In this document: positions 51,283-59,839 of the stretch, piece after piece
How the letters are laid out: each line of letters opens with the position of its first letter
Numbering within the stretch: the stretch's first letter is position 1
From: Streptomyces sp. cf386
GTDB taxonomy: Bacteria > Actinomycetota > Actinomycetes > Streptomycetales > Streptomycetaceae
Assembly: GCF_900103585.1 (NCBI RefSeq)
Contig: NZ_FNHV01000022.1
Coordinates: forward strand, 95,316-159,315
Length of the DNA stretch: 64,000 nucleotides
Direction: 5' to 3'
Program-made: the position numbers and the translations under genes
Notes under the pieces: generated by a model
The model's input: the letters and a program-made list of their open reading frames with translations, nothing else
The model's database searches: none
Told to the model about the DNA's origin: nothing

Positions 51283-53765
51283 ATGAACCGGACGCGCCCA
51301 CGTCCGAAGGACCGCGCGCGCTCTTCGACGCGTCCTCCGACGCGGCGGCGGTGGTGTCCGGGCATGGCGTGGTGCTCGGCTGGACGCGGGTCGCCGAGGA
51401 GCTTCTCGGCCATCCGGCGGCGGAGATCGTCGGCGGCTCGGCCGCGCGGCTGCTGGCGGTGCCCGGCGATCCGATGCGGGTGGCCGGCGTCGCGGAGCGG
51501 TGCCGGGCCGGCATGGGGTGGAGCGGGCTCATCCCCCTGAGGCACCGCGACGGCCGCCGCGTCGACGTGGACCTGCGGGTCTCCGCGTCCTTTCGGATCG
51601 GCGCGGACGAGTGCTTTCTGATCTCCGCACGCGAGCAGCGCCAGCAGTGGACGGTGGGACAGTCCATCCTCGACGGCTTCCTGACCCGCTCGCCGGTCGG
51701 CATGGCCGTGATGGACACCCAGCTGCGCTACGTCTGGCTGAACGACACCCTGGAGCGCTTCGGCGGTGTGCCCCGTGAGCAGCGCCTCGGCCGACGGCTC
51801 AGCGAACTGCTGCCGGGGCTGCAGGCGGAGACCATCGAGGGCCTGATGCGCAAGGTCCTCGACACCGGCCTCCCGGTCACCGACTACGAGTACGTCGGCT
51901 GGAGTTGGGCCGATCCGCATCGCCGGCACGCCTACTCCACGTCCTTCTTCCCGCTCGTGGACCCCGACAACTCGCTCACCGGGGTCTGCTACATGGTCCT
52001 GGACGTCACCGAGCGGTGGAACGCCCGCCAGCTGCTGGCGCTGGTCAACGAGGCCGGCACGCAGATCGGCACCACGCTGGATGTGCTGCGCACGGCCCAG
52101 GAACTCGCCGACTTCGCCGTCCCCCGCTTCGCGGACTTCGTCGTCGTGGACCTGCTGGAGCCCGTTCTCAGCACCGAGGGACACGGAACATGGCTCACCG
52201 ACGCGGGACCGGCCCCCGCCAAGCCGGTGATGCGCCGGGCCGGCCTGAGCTCGGTGCGCGAGGGTGCCCCCGAGGCCGTGGCGCAGGTCGGGGACCGGGT
52301 GGACTTCGTGCCCCCGCCGCACGACGCGCATCTGCTCATCGACGGCGAGCCGATCCTCATCCCGGTCCTCGACCCGTCCGACGAGCTGTGGGCCACCGAA
52401 CAGCCCGCGCGCGCGGCCAGCATGCGCGAGTTCGGCCTGCACTCCCTCATCTCCGTGCCGATGCGGGCCCGGAACACGATCCTCGGGCTCACCACGTTCG
52501 TACGGTCGCTGAACCCCGTGTCGTTCCAGCCCGACGACGTCCTGGCCGCCCGTGAGCTGGTGGCCCGCGCGGCACTGTGCGTCGACAACGCCCGCCGCTA
52601 CACCCGCGAACACACGGCGGCGGTCACCCTGCAGCGCAGTCTGCTGCCCCAGGCCCTGACGGGCGGTACGGCGCTGGAGGTGGCCTCCTCCTATCTGCCG
52701 GCGGACGCGACGGGCGGGGTCGGCGGCGACTGGTTCGACGTGATCCCGCTGTCCGGCGCCCGGGTGGGCCTCGTCGTCGGGGACGTCGTCGGCCACGGCA
52801 TCACGGCTGCCGCGACCATGGGCCGGCTGCGCACCGCCGTACAGACCCTCGCCGACATGGAGATGCCGCCCGACGAACTGCTGGCCCACCTCGACGACCT
52901 GGTGCTCCGGCTCAGCGAGGAGCAACCGGACGAGAGCGCGGCGGGGGTGGCCGGGCCGGCCGGGGCGGGCGAGGCGGCCCACCGAAGCACGACCGCCTTC
53001 CTGGGCGCGACCTGCCTGTACGCCGTCTACGACCCGGTCACCCGGCGCTGCACCATGGCCCGTGCCGGCCACCCGCCCCCCATCGTCGTCGCACCCGACG
53101 GGCAGGTCTCCTTCCCCGAACCGCCCGCCGGGCCGCCGCTCGGGCTGGGCGGGATGGCGTTCGAGGCAAGCGAGATCGAGCTCGCCGAGAACAGCCTGTT
53201 CGGTCTCTACACCAACGGCCTCGTCGGGGCGGCCGACAGCGACATGGAGAGCGGCATGTCCCGGCTCGGCGACCTGCTGTCCCGGCACGAACCCGACCTC
53301 GCCGAGCTGTGCTCGTCCGCGGTCCGCCGGCTCGTGCCGGTACCGCAGCTCGACGACATCGCCCTGCTCCTGACCCGCACCCACACCCTGGGCGCCGAGC
53401 ACGTCGTCTCGTGGGAGGTGCCCGTGGACCCGGCCGCAGTCGCCGACATCCGGGGCCGGGCGACCCGCCAGGTGGAAGCCTGGGGCTTCGGGGAACTGGC
53501 CATGACGACCGAGCTGATCGTCAGCGAGCTGGTCACCAACGCCATCCGCTACGCCGACCCTCCCATCCGCCTACGCCTCCTCCGCGACACCCGCCTGACC
53601 TGCGAGGTGGCCGACGCCAGCAGCACTGCCCCACGACTGCGCCACGCCCGCAGCACGGACGAGGGCGGCCGCGGCCTGTTCCTGGTGGCACAACTGGCCC
53701 ATCGCTGGGGCGCCCGCTACACGCCCGACGGAAAGATCATCTGGGCGGAGCAGGAGATTCCCTGA
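51267..53765 (+). CDS. PAS-PAS-GAF SpoIIE-type phosphatase fused to RsbW-like kinase, with altered TDG motif
   Basis: 832 residues from ATG 51267. Two PAS domains (about 20-120 and 135-250; MAVMDTQLRYVWLNDTLERFGG shortened), GAF (about 260-450), SpoIIE phosphatase (about 465-705) and GHKL kinase (about 725-830). The first phosphatase motifs are intact (GGDWFDVIPL, GDVVGHGITAAATMGRL), and the last is QLDDIALLLT, but the TDG motif reads LFGLYTNGLVG: Asn650 replaces the metal-binding Asp found in the three neighbouring phosphatases. Kinase boxes VSELVTNAIRYA and GGRGLFLVAQLAHRWG are intact. It may therefore act mainly as a kinase or anti-sigma factor. Length and order recall OsaC-like regulators. 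Divergent from the 690-residue phosphatase. Confidence 0.87.
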   Translation: MDAPRDEPDAPTSEGPRALFDASSDAAAVVSGHGVVLGWTRVAEELLGHPAAEIVGGSAARLLAVPGDPMRVAGVAERCRAGMGWSGLIPLRHRDGRRVDVDLRVSASFRIGADECFLISAREQRQQWTVGQSILDGFLTRSPVGMAVMDTQLRYVWLNDTLERFGGVPREQRLGRRLSELLPGLQAETIEGLMRKVLDTGLPVTDYEYVGWSWADPHRRHAYSTSFFPLVDPDNSLTGVCYMVLDVTERWNARQLLALVNEAGTQIGTTLDVLRTAQELADFAVPRFADFVVVDLLEPVLSTEGHGTWLTDAGPAPAKPVMRRAGLSSVREGAPEAVAQVGDRVDFVPPPHDAHLLIDGEPILIPVLDPSDELWATEQPARAASMREFGLHSLISVPMRARNTILGLTTFVRSLNPVSFQPDDVLAARELVARAALCVDNARRYTREHTAAVTLQRSLLPQALTGGTALEVASSYLPADATGGVGGDWFDVIPLSGARVGLVVGDVVGHGITAAATMGRLRTAVQTLADMEMPPDELLAHLDDLVLRLSEEQPDESAAGVAGPAGAGEAAHRSTTAFLGATCLYAVYDPVTRRCTMARAGHPPPIVVAPDGQVSFPEPPAGPPLGLGGMAFEASEIELAENSLFGLYTNGLVGAADSDMESGMSRLGDLLSRHEPDLAELCSSAVRRLVPVPQLDDIALLLTRTHTLGAEHVVSWEVPVDPAAVADIRGRATRQVEAWGFGELAMTTELIVSELVTNAIRYADPPIRLRLLRDTRLTCEVADASSTAPRLRHARSTDEGGRGLFLVAQLAHRWGARYTPDGKIIWAEQEIP

Positions 53766-53825
53766 CGGGGCTGCCGGCCCCGCCCCACGAGGCCCCAGAA
53801 GGGCCGATGTCAAGGGTTTTGAGAC

Positions 53826-54569
53826 TCACGAACGCAGCGCGTCCGAAAGGGACTTGACGCCGCCGTGCGCGGTGAGACCCCCGTCCACGGGGATCTCGGC
53901 GCCGGTGATGAAGGACGCCTCGCCGGAGAGCAGGAACACCACGAGCGGGGTGATCTCGTCGACGGTGCCGGTGCGGCCGAGCGGGGTCTCGCGGATGTTG
54001 GCCTCGCGGAAGGCGGGGGCCGCGGAGGCGGTCATCTCGGTCTCGATGTAGCCGGGGTGGATCGTGTTGACGCGGATGCCGCGCGGTCCGAGCTCCACGG
54101 CGGCCGCCTTCGACAGCCCACGCAGCGCCCACTTGCTGGCCGTGTAGGCGACCGGGTAGTGGCCGGTGAGCGCGGCCGTCGAGCCGACGTTGACGACGGA
54201 CGAGCCCGGCGGCATCAGCGGGGCGAGGTGCTGGATGCCGAGCAGCGGGCCGGTGACGTTGACCGCGTGGACACGGTCGAAGTCCTCCGGACGTACCTCG
54301 CCGAGGCGGGCCCGCCAGGTGACGCCCGCGTTGTTGACCAGGCCGTGGACATGGCCGTACGACTCCCTGAGCTCGGCGGCGAGTTCGGCCCACTCCTTGT
54401 CGCTGGTGACGTCGAGGCGTCGGCAGCCGGGTGCCTCGGTCACATCGGTGGCGATCACCCGGGCGCCCTCGCGGGTCAGCGCCTCGGCCTCGGCGGCGCC
54501 CTGGCCGCGGGCCGCGCCCGTGACGACCACGACCTTGGCGAGGAGCCTCATGGGGCGCGGGTCGGTCAC
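53826..54569 (-). CDS. Short-chain dehydrogenase/reductase (SDR), last gene of the catabolic operon
   Basis: 247 residues from the GTG complementary to 54567-54569, overlapping the FAH stop by GTGA with GGGAGCGGCC before it; an ATG at 54551 is the alternative. Classical SDR motifs: TGAARGQGAAEAEAL (cofactor loop, about 17-31), NNAGV, catalytic Ser in NVGSTAAL and YTASK (Tyr-x3-Lys), then HPGYIETEM. Closest in pattern to NAD-dependent cyclic alcohol dehydrogenases (3-alpha-hydroxysteroid or 2,5-diol type). It ends the operon that begins at 58601. Substrate would be an alcohol or ketone intermediate of the pathway; not identifiable. Confidence 0.87.
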   Translation of the reverse strand: MTDPRPMRLLAKVVVVTGAARGQGAAEAEALTREGARVIATDVTEAPGCRRLDVTSDKEWAELAAELRESYGHVHGLVNNAGVTWRARLGEVRPEDFDRVHAVNVTGPLLGIQHLAPLMPPGSSVVNVGSTAALTGHYPVAYTASKWALRGLSKAAAVELGPRGIRVNTIHPGYIETEMTASAAPAFREANIRETPLGRTGTVDEITPLVVFLLSGEASFITGAEIPVDGGLTAHGGVKSLSDALRS

Positions 54570-55492
54570 GGCCGCTCCCGGGGTCGACGTCGGGCGACCG
54601 GAACCGGCACCGGATCGGTGCCGGCCACCACGGTGTTGGACACCGAACCGATGCCCTCCACGGTGAGGGTGACGGTGTCGCCGGGCTTCAGCGGCGGCGG
54701 GTCCTGTCTGCCGCGCACGCCCCACAGCTCGGCCAGACAGCCGCCGTTGCCGCACGTCCCGGAGCCGAGCACATCCCCGGGACGCACCCACGTCCCGCGC
54801 GAGGCGTAGGCGACCATCTCCTCGAAGGTCCAGCTCATGTGGGACAGCAGGTCCTCGCCGACCACCTCGCCGTTCACGGAGGCGGTCAACGCGAGCCGCA
54901 GGAACCCGTCGGCGTCGCGGTAGGGCTCCAGCTCGTCGGCGGTGACGAGGTACGGCCCCAAGGTCGTGGCGGTGTCCTTGCCCTTGCAGGGGCCCAGCCC
55001 CACCTGCATCTCCGCCGACTGCAGGTCGCGGGCCGACCAGTCGTTGAAGACGGTGTAGCCGACGATGTGCTCGCGCGCCTGCTCCGGGGTCAGATCGCGG
55101 CCCTCGCGGCCGATCACGGCGGCGACCTCCAGCTCGAAGTCGAGCACGGCGGAGCCCGGCGGCACGGGGATGTCGTCGTGCGGGCCGTACACCGCGTAGG
55201 GGTTGGTGAAGTAGAAGGTCGGGGCCGCGTACCAGCGCTCCGGCACCCCGGCGGCCCCGTCCACGGACCGCCGTACGCCCTCCACATGCTCCTCGAAGGT
55301 GACGAAGTCCCGCACGGTGGGCGGCTGGAGGGGCGGCAGCAGGGTCACGTCCGACAGCGGGACGGCCGCGCCCACGGGGCGGACGCCGACGGCGTCGAGG
55401 GATGAGGTGCCGTCCGGCAGGGCCCGGACGACGGCACCCTCCACGACCCCGCAGTGACGGCGCCCCTCGTACTCGTAAGTGGCGATGCGCAT
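54566..55492 (-). CDS. Fumarylacetoacetate hydrolase family protein (first copy)
   Basis: 308 residues. The FAH domain (about 70-295) shows the metal-binding acidic cluster VLDFELEVAAVIG, then FNDWSARDLQSAEM, CKGKDTATTLGPYLVT and GDVLGSGTCGNGG, with the N-terminal cap MRIATYEYEGRRHCGVVEG. Members hydrolyse or decarboxylate diketo acids formed after aromatic ring cleavage. GTCGNGGCLAELWG suggests the hydrolase/isomerase branch. It follows the dioxygenase gene by 13 bases and overlaps the SDR gene, so it works in the same pathway after ring opening. Confidence 0.87.
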   Translation of the reverse strand: MRIATYEYEGRRHCGVVEGAVVRALPDGTSSLDAVGVRPVGAAVPLSDVTLLPPLQPPTVRDFVTFEEHVEGVRRSVDGAAGVPERWYAAPTFYFTNPYAVYGPHDDIPVPPGSAVLDFELEVAAVIGREGRDLTPEQAREHIVGYTVFNDWSARDLQSAEMQVGLGPCKGKDTATTLGPYLVTADELEPYRDADGFLRLALTASVNGEVVGEDLLSHMSWTFEEMVAYASRGTWVRPGDVLGSGTCGNGGCLAELWGVRGRQDPPPLKPGDTVTLTVEGIGSVSNTVVAGTDPVPVPVARRRPRERP

Positions 55493-55505
55493 GTGTCGGC
55501 GCCCC

Positions 55506-56438
55506 TTACACCGGCGGGGCGACGAAGCAGCCGCGGTCGACGTCGTTGAACGACTCCTTGGCGACCAGCTCGTTCATCGGGTTCGCCGTGCCCCACTGGT
55601 CGGTGACCTCGGGCTGGGAGAAGTCGTAGACGTGGGGGTGCCAGGTGTCCTCGTCCAGCTCCTCCAGCTCGGTGGTGTACTCGACGGTGTTGCCGTGCGG
55701 GTCGAGGAAGTACGTGAAGGTGTTGTCCCCGGCCATGTGCCGCCCGGGACCCCAGATCTTGCGCGCGCCGGACCGCATCACCCGTCCCGATCCGCGCATG
55801 TACTCGTCCAGGCCGCGCATCTCGAAGGAGATGTGGTGCAGGGAGGTGTGCGGGCACTGGGCGATGGCCATGGAGTGGTGCTGGTTGCTGATCCGCATGA
55901 AGTGCATGACCTCGCCCATGTGCGGCGAGCTGAGCGTGTCGGAGAGACGGAAGCCGAGGTGGGTCTCGTACCACTCCCGGGTCCTGTTCAGGTCCGGGGA
56001 GTTGAGCACCACGTGCGACAGGCGGACCGGGATGGCCTCCTTCTCCTCGATCCGACGGTGCCGGCGCGCCGCCACGTCCGCGGAGACCTCGATGGTGCGG
56101 CCGTCGCCGTCGAAGAAGCGGAAGCCGTAACCGCCGCCGGGGGTGTCGAGCTTCCCCGGCTGTGACACCAACCGCACGCCGTGCGCGAGGAGTTGCTCGG
56201 CGAGCGTGTCCACGTCGGCCGGGCTGCCCGCGCCGTAGGAGACCAGGTCGAGGCGCTTGTCGTCGGCCTTGCGGAGCCGTACGACGTACTGCTCGGGGCT
56301 GCCCTCGGCGGCGAGGAAGGAGATGCCGGAGTCCTCGGCGACCTTGGTCAGGCCCCAGACGCCGGCGTAGAAGTCGAGCTGCTTGTCGTAGTCGGGTACG
56401 GCGAGGTCGACGTGGCGCAGATGGGTGAGCAGACGCAT
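55506..56438 (-). CDS. VOC-family extradiol ring-cleavage dioxygenase
   Basis: 310 residues, two VOC repeats (about 6-120 and 138-260). The second repeat carries the 2-His-1-carboxylate iron site: His142 (RLSHVVLNSPD), His202 (LHHISFEM) and Glu253 (GNTVEYTTE), as in catechol 2,3-dioxygenases. The first repeat lacks a full site, as is normal. It should open a catechol-type ring next to the two hydroxyls with O2 and Fe(II). GGAAGG precedes the ATG. It lies 4 bases after the amidohydrolase stop. Substrate not identifiable; hydroxylated pyridine or benzoate derivatives are possible. Confidence 0.87.
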   Translation of the reverse strand: MRLLTHLRHVDLAVPDYDKQLDFYAGVWGLTKVAEDSGISFLAAEGSPEQYVVRLRKADDKRLDLVSYGAGSPADVDTLAEQLLAHGVRLVSQPGKLDTPGGGYGFRFFDGDGRTIEVSADVAARRHRRIEEKEAIPVRLSHVVLNSPDLNRTREWYETHLGFRLSDTLSSPHMGEVMHFMRISNQHHSMAIAQCPHTSLHHISFEMRGLDEYMRGSGRVMRSGARKIWGPGRHMAGDNTFTYFLDPHGNTVEYTTELEELDEDTWHPHVYDFSQPEVTDQWGTANPMNELVAKESFNDVDRGCFVAPPV

Positions 56439-56442
56439 GATG

Positions 56443-57441
56443 TCAGTCCTTCCTCAGGAGTGCGGCGGCGTTGCCGCCTCGTACGGCGTCGAAGTCGGCA
56501 GCGGCGAGCCGCGCGGCGCGCAGTGCGCCGACGGGGTCCTCGGTGCCCATGTCGAAGGGGAAGTCGGAGCCGAGCAGCACCCGGTCGGCGCCGGCGACGC
56601 GGATCAACTCCCGCAGGACGTGCGGGTCGTGGACGAGGGAGTCGAAGTACAGCCGCTTCAGGTAGCTGCTGGGCAGGTGGGCGCAGCCCGCACCCGCGTC
56701 GGAGCGCGCGGACCAGGCGTGGTCGGAGCGGCCGAGGTGTGTCGGCAGATAGCCGCCGCCGTGCGCCGCGATCAGCTTCAGCCCCGGATGGCGGTCCAGG
56801 ACGCCCGAGAAGATCAGATGGGACAGCGCGACCGCGTTCTCCGTCGGCTGCCCGACGGTGTTGGACAGGTACCACCGGTCCAGACGCTCGTCGAGCGTGC
56901 AGCCGAAGGGGTGCAGGAAGAGGATCGCGCCCGTCTCCTCGGCCCGCGCCCAGAAGGGTTCGTACGCCGGGTCCGACAGCTCGCGGCCCGGCGCGTGCGA
57001 GGAGATCTCGACTCCCAACAGGCCCAGCCCCATGGCATGTTCGAGGGCGCGCACCGCCAACTCCGGGTGCTGCAGGGGAGCGAGACCGAGGCCGTGGAGC
57101 CGGCCGGGGGCCCGGGCGCAGTGCGCGGCCGTCGCCTCGCCCGCGAGCAGGCAGAGCTTCTCGGCCGTCTCCTCGTCCGCCCAGTAGTGGTAGTGCGACG
57201 GGGAGGGGCTGACCAGCTGTACGTCCACGCCCTGCGCGTCCATCGCGGCGAGGCGTACGGCGACGTCGGTCAGGGCCGGGACACGCTCGCGCACCATGGG
57301 GCCGTTCACGGCGAGTGCGTCCGGGCCGTTGCGCCGGGCGTCCAGTGCCCTCGCCTCGGCGAGACCGGGCAGGTCGGCCACCAGGGCGTCGACCTCGGGG
57401 AGCAGGACGTGCGCATGCACGTCGACGGTGGGCGCCGTCAC
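56443..57441 (-). CDS. ACMSD-like amidohydrolase/decarboxylase
   Basis: 332 residues from the GTG complementary to 57439-57441, overlapping the previous stop codon. The metal site follows the 2-amino-3-carboxymuconate-6-semialdehyde decarboxylase subfamily: His9 and His11 (DVHAHV), His177 (FLHPFG), His227 (AAHGGGYLP) and Asp293 (GSDFPFDMG). Members of this branch are mostly non-oxidative decarboxylases acting on hydroxybenzoates or on the ring-opened semialdehyde made by an extradiol dioxygenase; such a dioxygenase is the next gene. A decarboxylation step in the pathway is therefore likely, though hydrolase members exist. Confidence 0.85.
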   Translation of the reverse strand: MTAPTVDVHAHVLLPEVDALVADLPGLAEARALDARRNGPDALAVNGPMVRERVPALTDVAVRLAAMDAQGVDVQLVSPSPSHYHYWADEETAEKLCLLAGEATAAHCARAPGRLHGLGLAPLQHPELAVRALEHAMGLGLLGVEISSHAPGRELSDPAYEPFWARAEETGAILFLHPFGCTLDERLDRWYLSNTVGQPTENAVALSHLIFSGVLDRHPGLKLIAAHGGGYLPTHLGRSDHAWSARSDAGAGCAHLPSSYLKRLYFDSLVHDPHVLRELIRVAGADRVLLGSDFPFDMGTEDPVGALRAARLAAADFDAVRGGNAAALLRKD

Positions 57442-58601
57442 GGCCGCTCCTTCAGGAAGGTCATCGTGCGCCCGATCAGCCCGGCGACGTCGGCGTCGCG
57501 CACGCCGTCCAGCTGCCACTGCCCGATCCGCACCGACGCCTCGACCACGGTGCGCACCCGGGGGATGCGGCGATCGTGGTAGGCCTGGAACAGTGCGTCG
57601 TCCCACTCCCGGCCGCTGGTCAGCAGCTCGGCGAGCACGGAGGCGTCCTCCAGCGACATGGCCGCGCCCTGCGCGATGGTGGGCGGGCAGCAGTGGGCGG
57701 CGTCGCCGACGAGCACGACCCGGCCCCGGTGCCAGGAGCCCTCGACGAGCAGCCGGTCGAACCAGGTGTAGTTGACCTTCTTCGGGTCGGTGATGTGCGC
57801 GGTGATCTCCGGCCAGACCCCGCCGTAGGCCTGCGCCAGACGGCGCATCTCGGCGGCATAGGAGGTGGGGTCGATGGCGGAGCGGTCGCGGCATGCCTCG
57901 ACGACGTAGGCGTAGAGGGTGTTCTCGCTGGTGGGGGTGTAGCCGGCGATATAGGCGGGGCCGCCGTAGGCGAGGTCGGTGCGCGTCACGCTCGCGGGCC
58001 GTGGTGCGGCGATACGCCAGATGGCCATGCCGGTCGGCTCGGGTTTCTCGGTGATGCCGATCGCGGCACGGGTGGCGGAGCCCAGGCCGTCGGCGGCGAT
58101 CACCAGGTCGTAGCGGCCCGCGCCGCCGTCGCTGAAACGCACCGAGACACCGTCGGCGTCCTGTTCCAGGGACTCGGCGGTGGTGCCGAGCCGGATGCGG
58201 GCGCCAGAGGCGCGGACCGCGTCGATGAGGATCCGCTGGAGCTGCGGACGCTGCATGCCGAGGGTGGCGGGCAGGTCCTCCCCGCCGGTCTGGATGTCCT
58301 CGGCGACGAAGAGAACGGTGCCGTCCGGGGCGGTCACGCCCAAAGAGCCGTACGGGTACCCGGAGGCGGCGATCCGCTCCCACACACCCAGTTGGCGCAG
58401 GACCCGCAGGGCATTGCCCTGGAGGGTGATGCCGGAGCCGGTGGTGGCGTTCCAGTCGGGCCTGGCCTCGATCAGGTCGACGGCGATGCCCGCACGGCGG
58501 AGCAGGATGGTGACGGCGTTGCCGGCGGCGCCACCGCCGATGACGAGCACGGTGGGGCTGCCCCCGGCCGGCGGCTGGGGAAGAGTGCGGCTGTCGGTCA
58601 T
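57438..58601 (-). CDS. FAD-dependent aromatic monooxygenase (salicylate/3-hydroxybenzoate hydroxylase-like)
   Basis: 387 residues from the ATG complementary to 58599-58601, with GGGAGGG upstream. Group A flavoprotein hydroxylase motifs: GGGAAGNAVTILLRRAG (about 22-38), the DG motif VIAADGLGSATR (about 166-177) and GDAAHCCPPTIAQGAAMSLEDA (about 297-318; split by description: GDAAHCCPP and AMSLEDA). Such enzymes hydroxylate phenols or aromatic acids with NAD(P)H and O2, giving the diol that an extradiol dioxygenase opens. First gene of the five-gene operon. Substrate unknown; salicylate- or hydroxynicotinate-like acids would fit. Confidence 0.87.
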   Translation of the reverse strand: MTDSRTLPQPPAGGSPTVLVIGGGAAGNAVTILLRRAGIAVDLIEARPDWNATTGSGITLQGNALRVLRQLGVWERIAASGYPYGSLGVTAPDGTVLFVAEDIQTGGEDLPATLGMQRPQLQRILIDAVRASGARIRLGTTAESLEQDADGVSVRFSDGGAGRYDLVIAADGLGSATRAAIGITEKPEPTGMAIWRIAAPRPASVTRTDLAYGGPAYIAGYTPTSENTLYAYVVEACRDRSAIDPTSYAAEMRRLAQAYGGVWPEITAHITDPKKVNYTWFDRLLVEGSWHRGRVVLVGDAAHCCPPTIAQGAAMSLEDASVLAELLTSGREWDDALFQAYHDRRIPRVRTVVEASVRIGQWQLDGVRDADVAGLIGRTMTFLKERP

Positions 58602-58717
58602 GTCGGGGGTCCCTCCCGAGGTGGGGCCGCGCGGCGTCGGGCGGCTGGGGTGCGGGGATGTGGAGATGCGGGTGCGCGGGGGTGCGGGGTGTGCGGTTGA
58701 TCCGCTCCGCATGCGAG

Positions 58718-58731
58718 CCGGACGATTCCGG
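58718..58731. promoter_or_regulatory. Inverted repeat CCGGA-CGAT-TCCGG, candidate operator of the catabolic operon
   Basis: Perfect 5-4-5 dyad 117 bases upstream of the monooxygenase start. It may bind the LysR or IclR regulator of the region; inferred from position only. Confidence 0.3.
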
Positions 58732-58758
58732 CGGATAGTGGGTGGCGGTGGTGTGAGC

Positions 58759-58792
58759 GGCCACCCGTCAGTGAGCGGACTGACGGGTGGCC
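58759..58792 (-). terminator. Strong terminator between the two catabolic operons
   Basis: GGCCACCCGTCAGT (58759-58772) pairs perfectly with ACTGACGGGTGGCC (58779-58792): 14 pairs, loop GAGCGG, 85 bases past the cyclase-family stop codon. Confidence 0.8.
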
Positions 58793-58876
58793 AGGGGCCG
58801 GACGGTCCGCCGTGGCGGCGGCGAAGAGCGCACCCGGCAGGCCTCAGCGGGCGGGGATACTTGAACCTTGCGGGGG

Positions 58877-59839
58877 CTACTTGACGGCGATGGGGTTGAC
58901 GGGGGAGCCCACGGCCCCGGTGATCGGCAGCGGAGCGGCGGTCAGCCAGAACTCGTACACGCCGTCCGCCGCGCAGTCCCCGGCGAGCGCCTCCAGGTCC
59001 CACATCTCGCCGATCAGCAGTCCCATGTTGGGGATGACGACCTGGTGCAACGGCTGGAAGGCGTTCTCGAACTCGTTCGGCCGAACCTCGAACCCCCAGG
59101 TGTCCGTGGCGATCGCGGCGATCTCGGTACGGTGCAGCCAGCCGGCCGTGGTGAAGGACAGCCCCGGCGCGGCCCCGCCCGCGTAGTCGCCCCAGCCGTC
59201 CCGGCGCACCCGGGCCAGCTGCCCGGTCCGGACGACGACGAGGTCACCGCGGCTCACACTCACCCCGTGCGCCTCGGCGGTCGCGGTGAGGTGCTCCTCG
59301 GTGACGGCGAACCCGTCGGGCAGCTCGCCGTTCGCGCCGACCACACGGCCCACATCCAGTAGCACGCCCCGCCCGGCGACGTACGGCGCCATGTGCTCGA
59401 TGCCGGTGACGAGGTCGCCGTCGGAGGTGACGACCTTCTCCGCCGCCCGGCCGTTCCAGGCGTGGCCGTGGTCGAAGATGTGCCCGAGCCCGTCCCACTG
59501 CGTGGAGCACTGGAGCGGCATCGCGATCACGTCGTCGGCGCCGCCGATGCCGTGCGGGAAGCCCTGGTTGCCCAGCGCCGCGTCGGTGCCGGTGTCGAGC
59601 ATCGTGTGTACCGGGTTGGTGCGCCGGCGCCAGCCCTTCTGCGGCCCGTTCATGTCGAACCGCTGCGACAGCGAGAAGCTCACGCCCCGCCGCACCAGCG
59701 CGGCACCCTCCCGGCGCTTGGCCGCGTCGAGAAAGTTGAGGGTGCCGAGCACGTCGTCCGCACCCCAGCGCCCCCAGTTGGAGTACGCCTTGGCGGCCTC
59801 GGCGATCGCGCCCTCGGGATCGTGCCGGTCCACGCTCAT
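58877..59839 (-). CDS. Cyclase/kynurenine-formamidase-like hydrolase
   Basis: 320 residues from the ATG complementary to 59837-59839, overlapping the previous stop by ATGA, with GGGGGAGGCGG before it. The cyclase-family metal motif, usually HxGTHxDxPxH, is represented by QCSTQWDGLGHIFDHGHAWNG-type sequence (about 109-129; split: STQWDGLGH and HAWNG), the form typical of the longer (about 320-residue) members. YVAGRGVLLDVGR and DLVVVRTGQ follow the family pattern. Members are metal-dependent amide or ester hydrolases such as isatin hydrolase and formamidase. Paired with an FAH-family gene, it probably opens a lactam or amide in the same pathway. Confidence 0.8.
   Translation of the reverse strand: MSVDRHDPEGAIAEAAKAYSNWGRWGADDVLGTLNFLDAAKRREGAALVRRGVSFSLSQRFDMNGPQKGWRRRTNPVHTMLDTGTDAALGNQGFPHGIGGADDVIAMPLQCSTQWDGLGHIFDHGHAWNGRAAEKVVTSDGDLVTGIEHMAPYVAGRGVLLDVGRVVGANGELPDGFAVTEEHLTATAEAHGVSVSRGDLVVVRTGQLARVRRDGWGDYAGGAAPGLSFTTAGWLHRTEIAAIATDTWGFEVRPNEFENAFQPLHQVVIPNMGLLIGEMWDLEALAGDCAADGVYEFWLTAAPLPITGAVGSPVNPIAVK

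Noticed and set aside
48876..53402. 1,508-residue open frame on the reverse strand
   Set aside because: Only the part up to 50948 is a real phosphatase gene with its own ribosome binding site. The upstream 818 residues are antisense to the divergent 832-residue gene.
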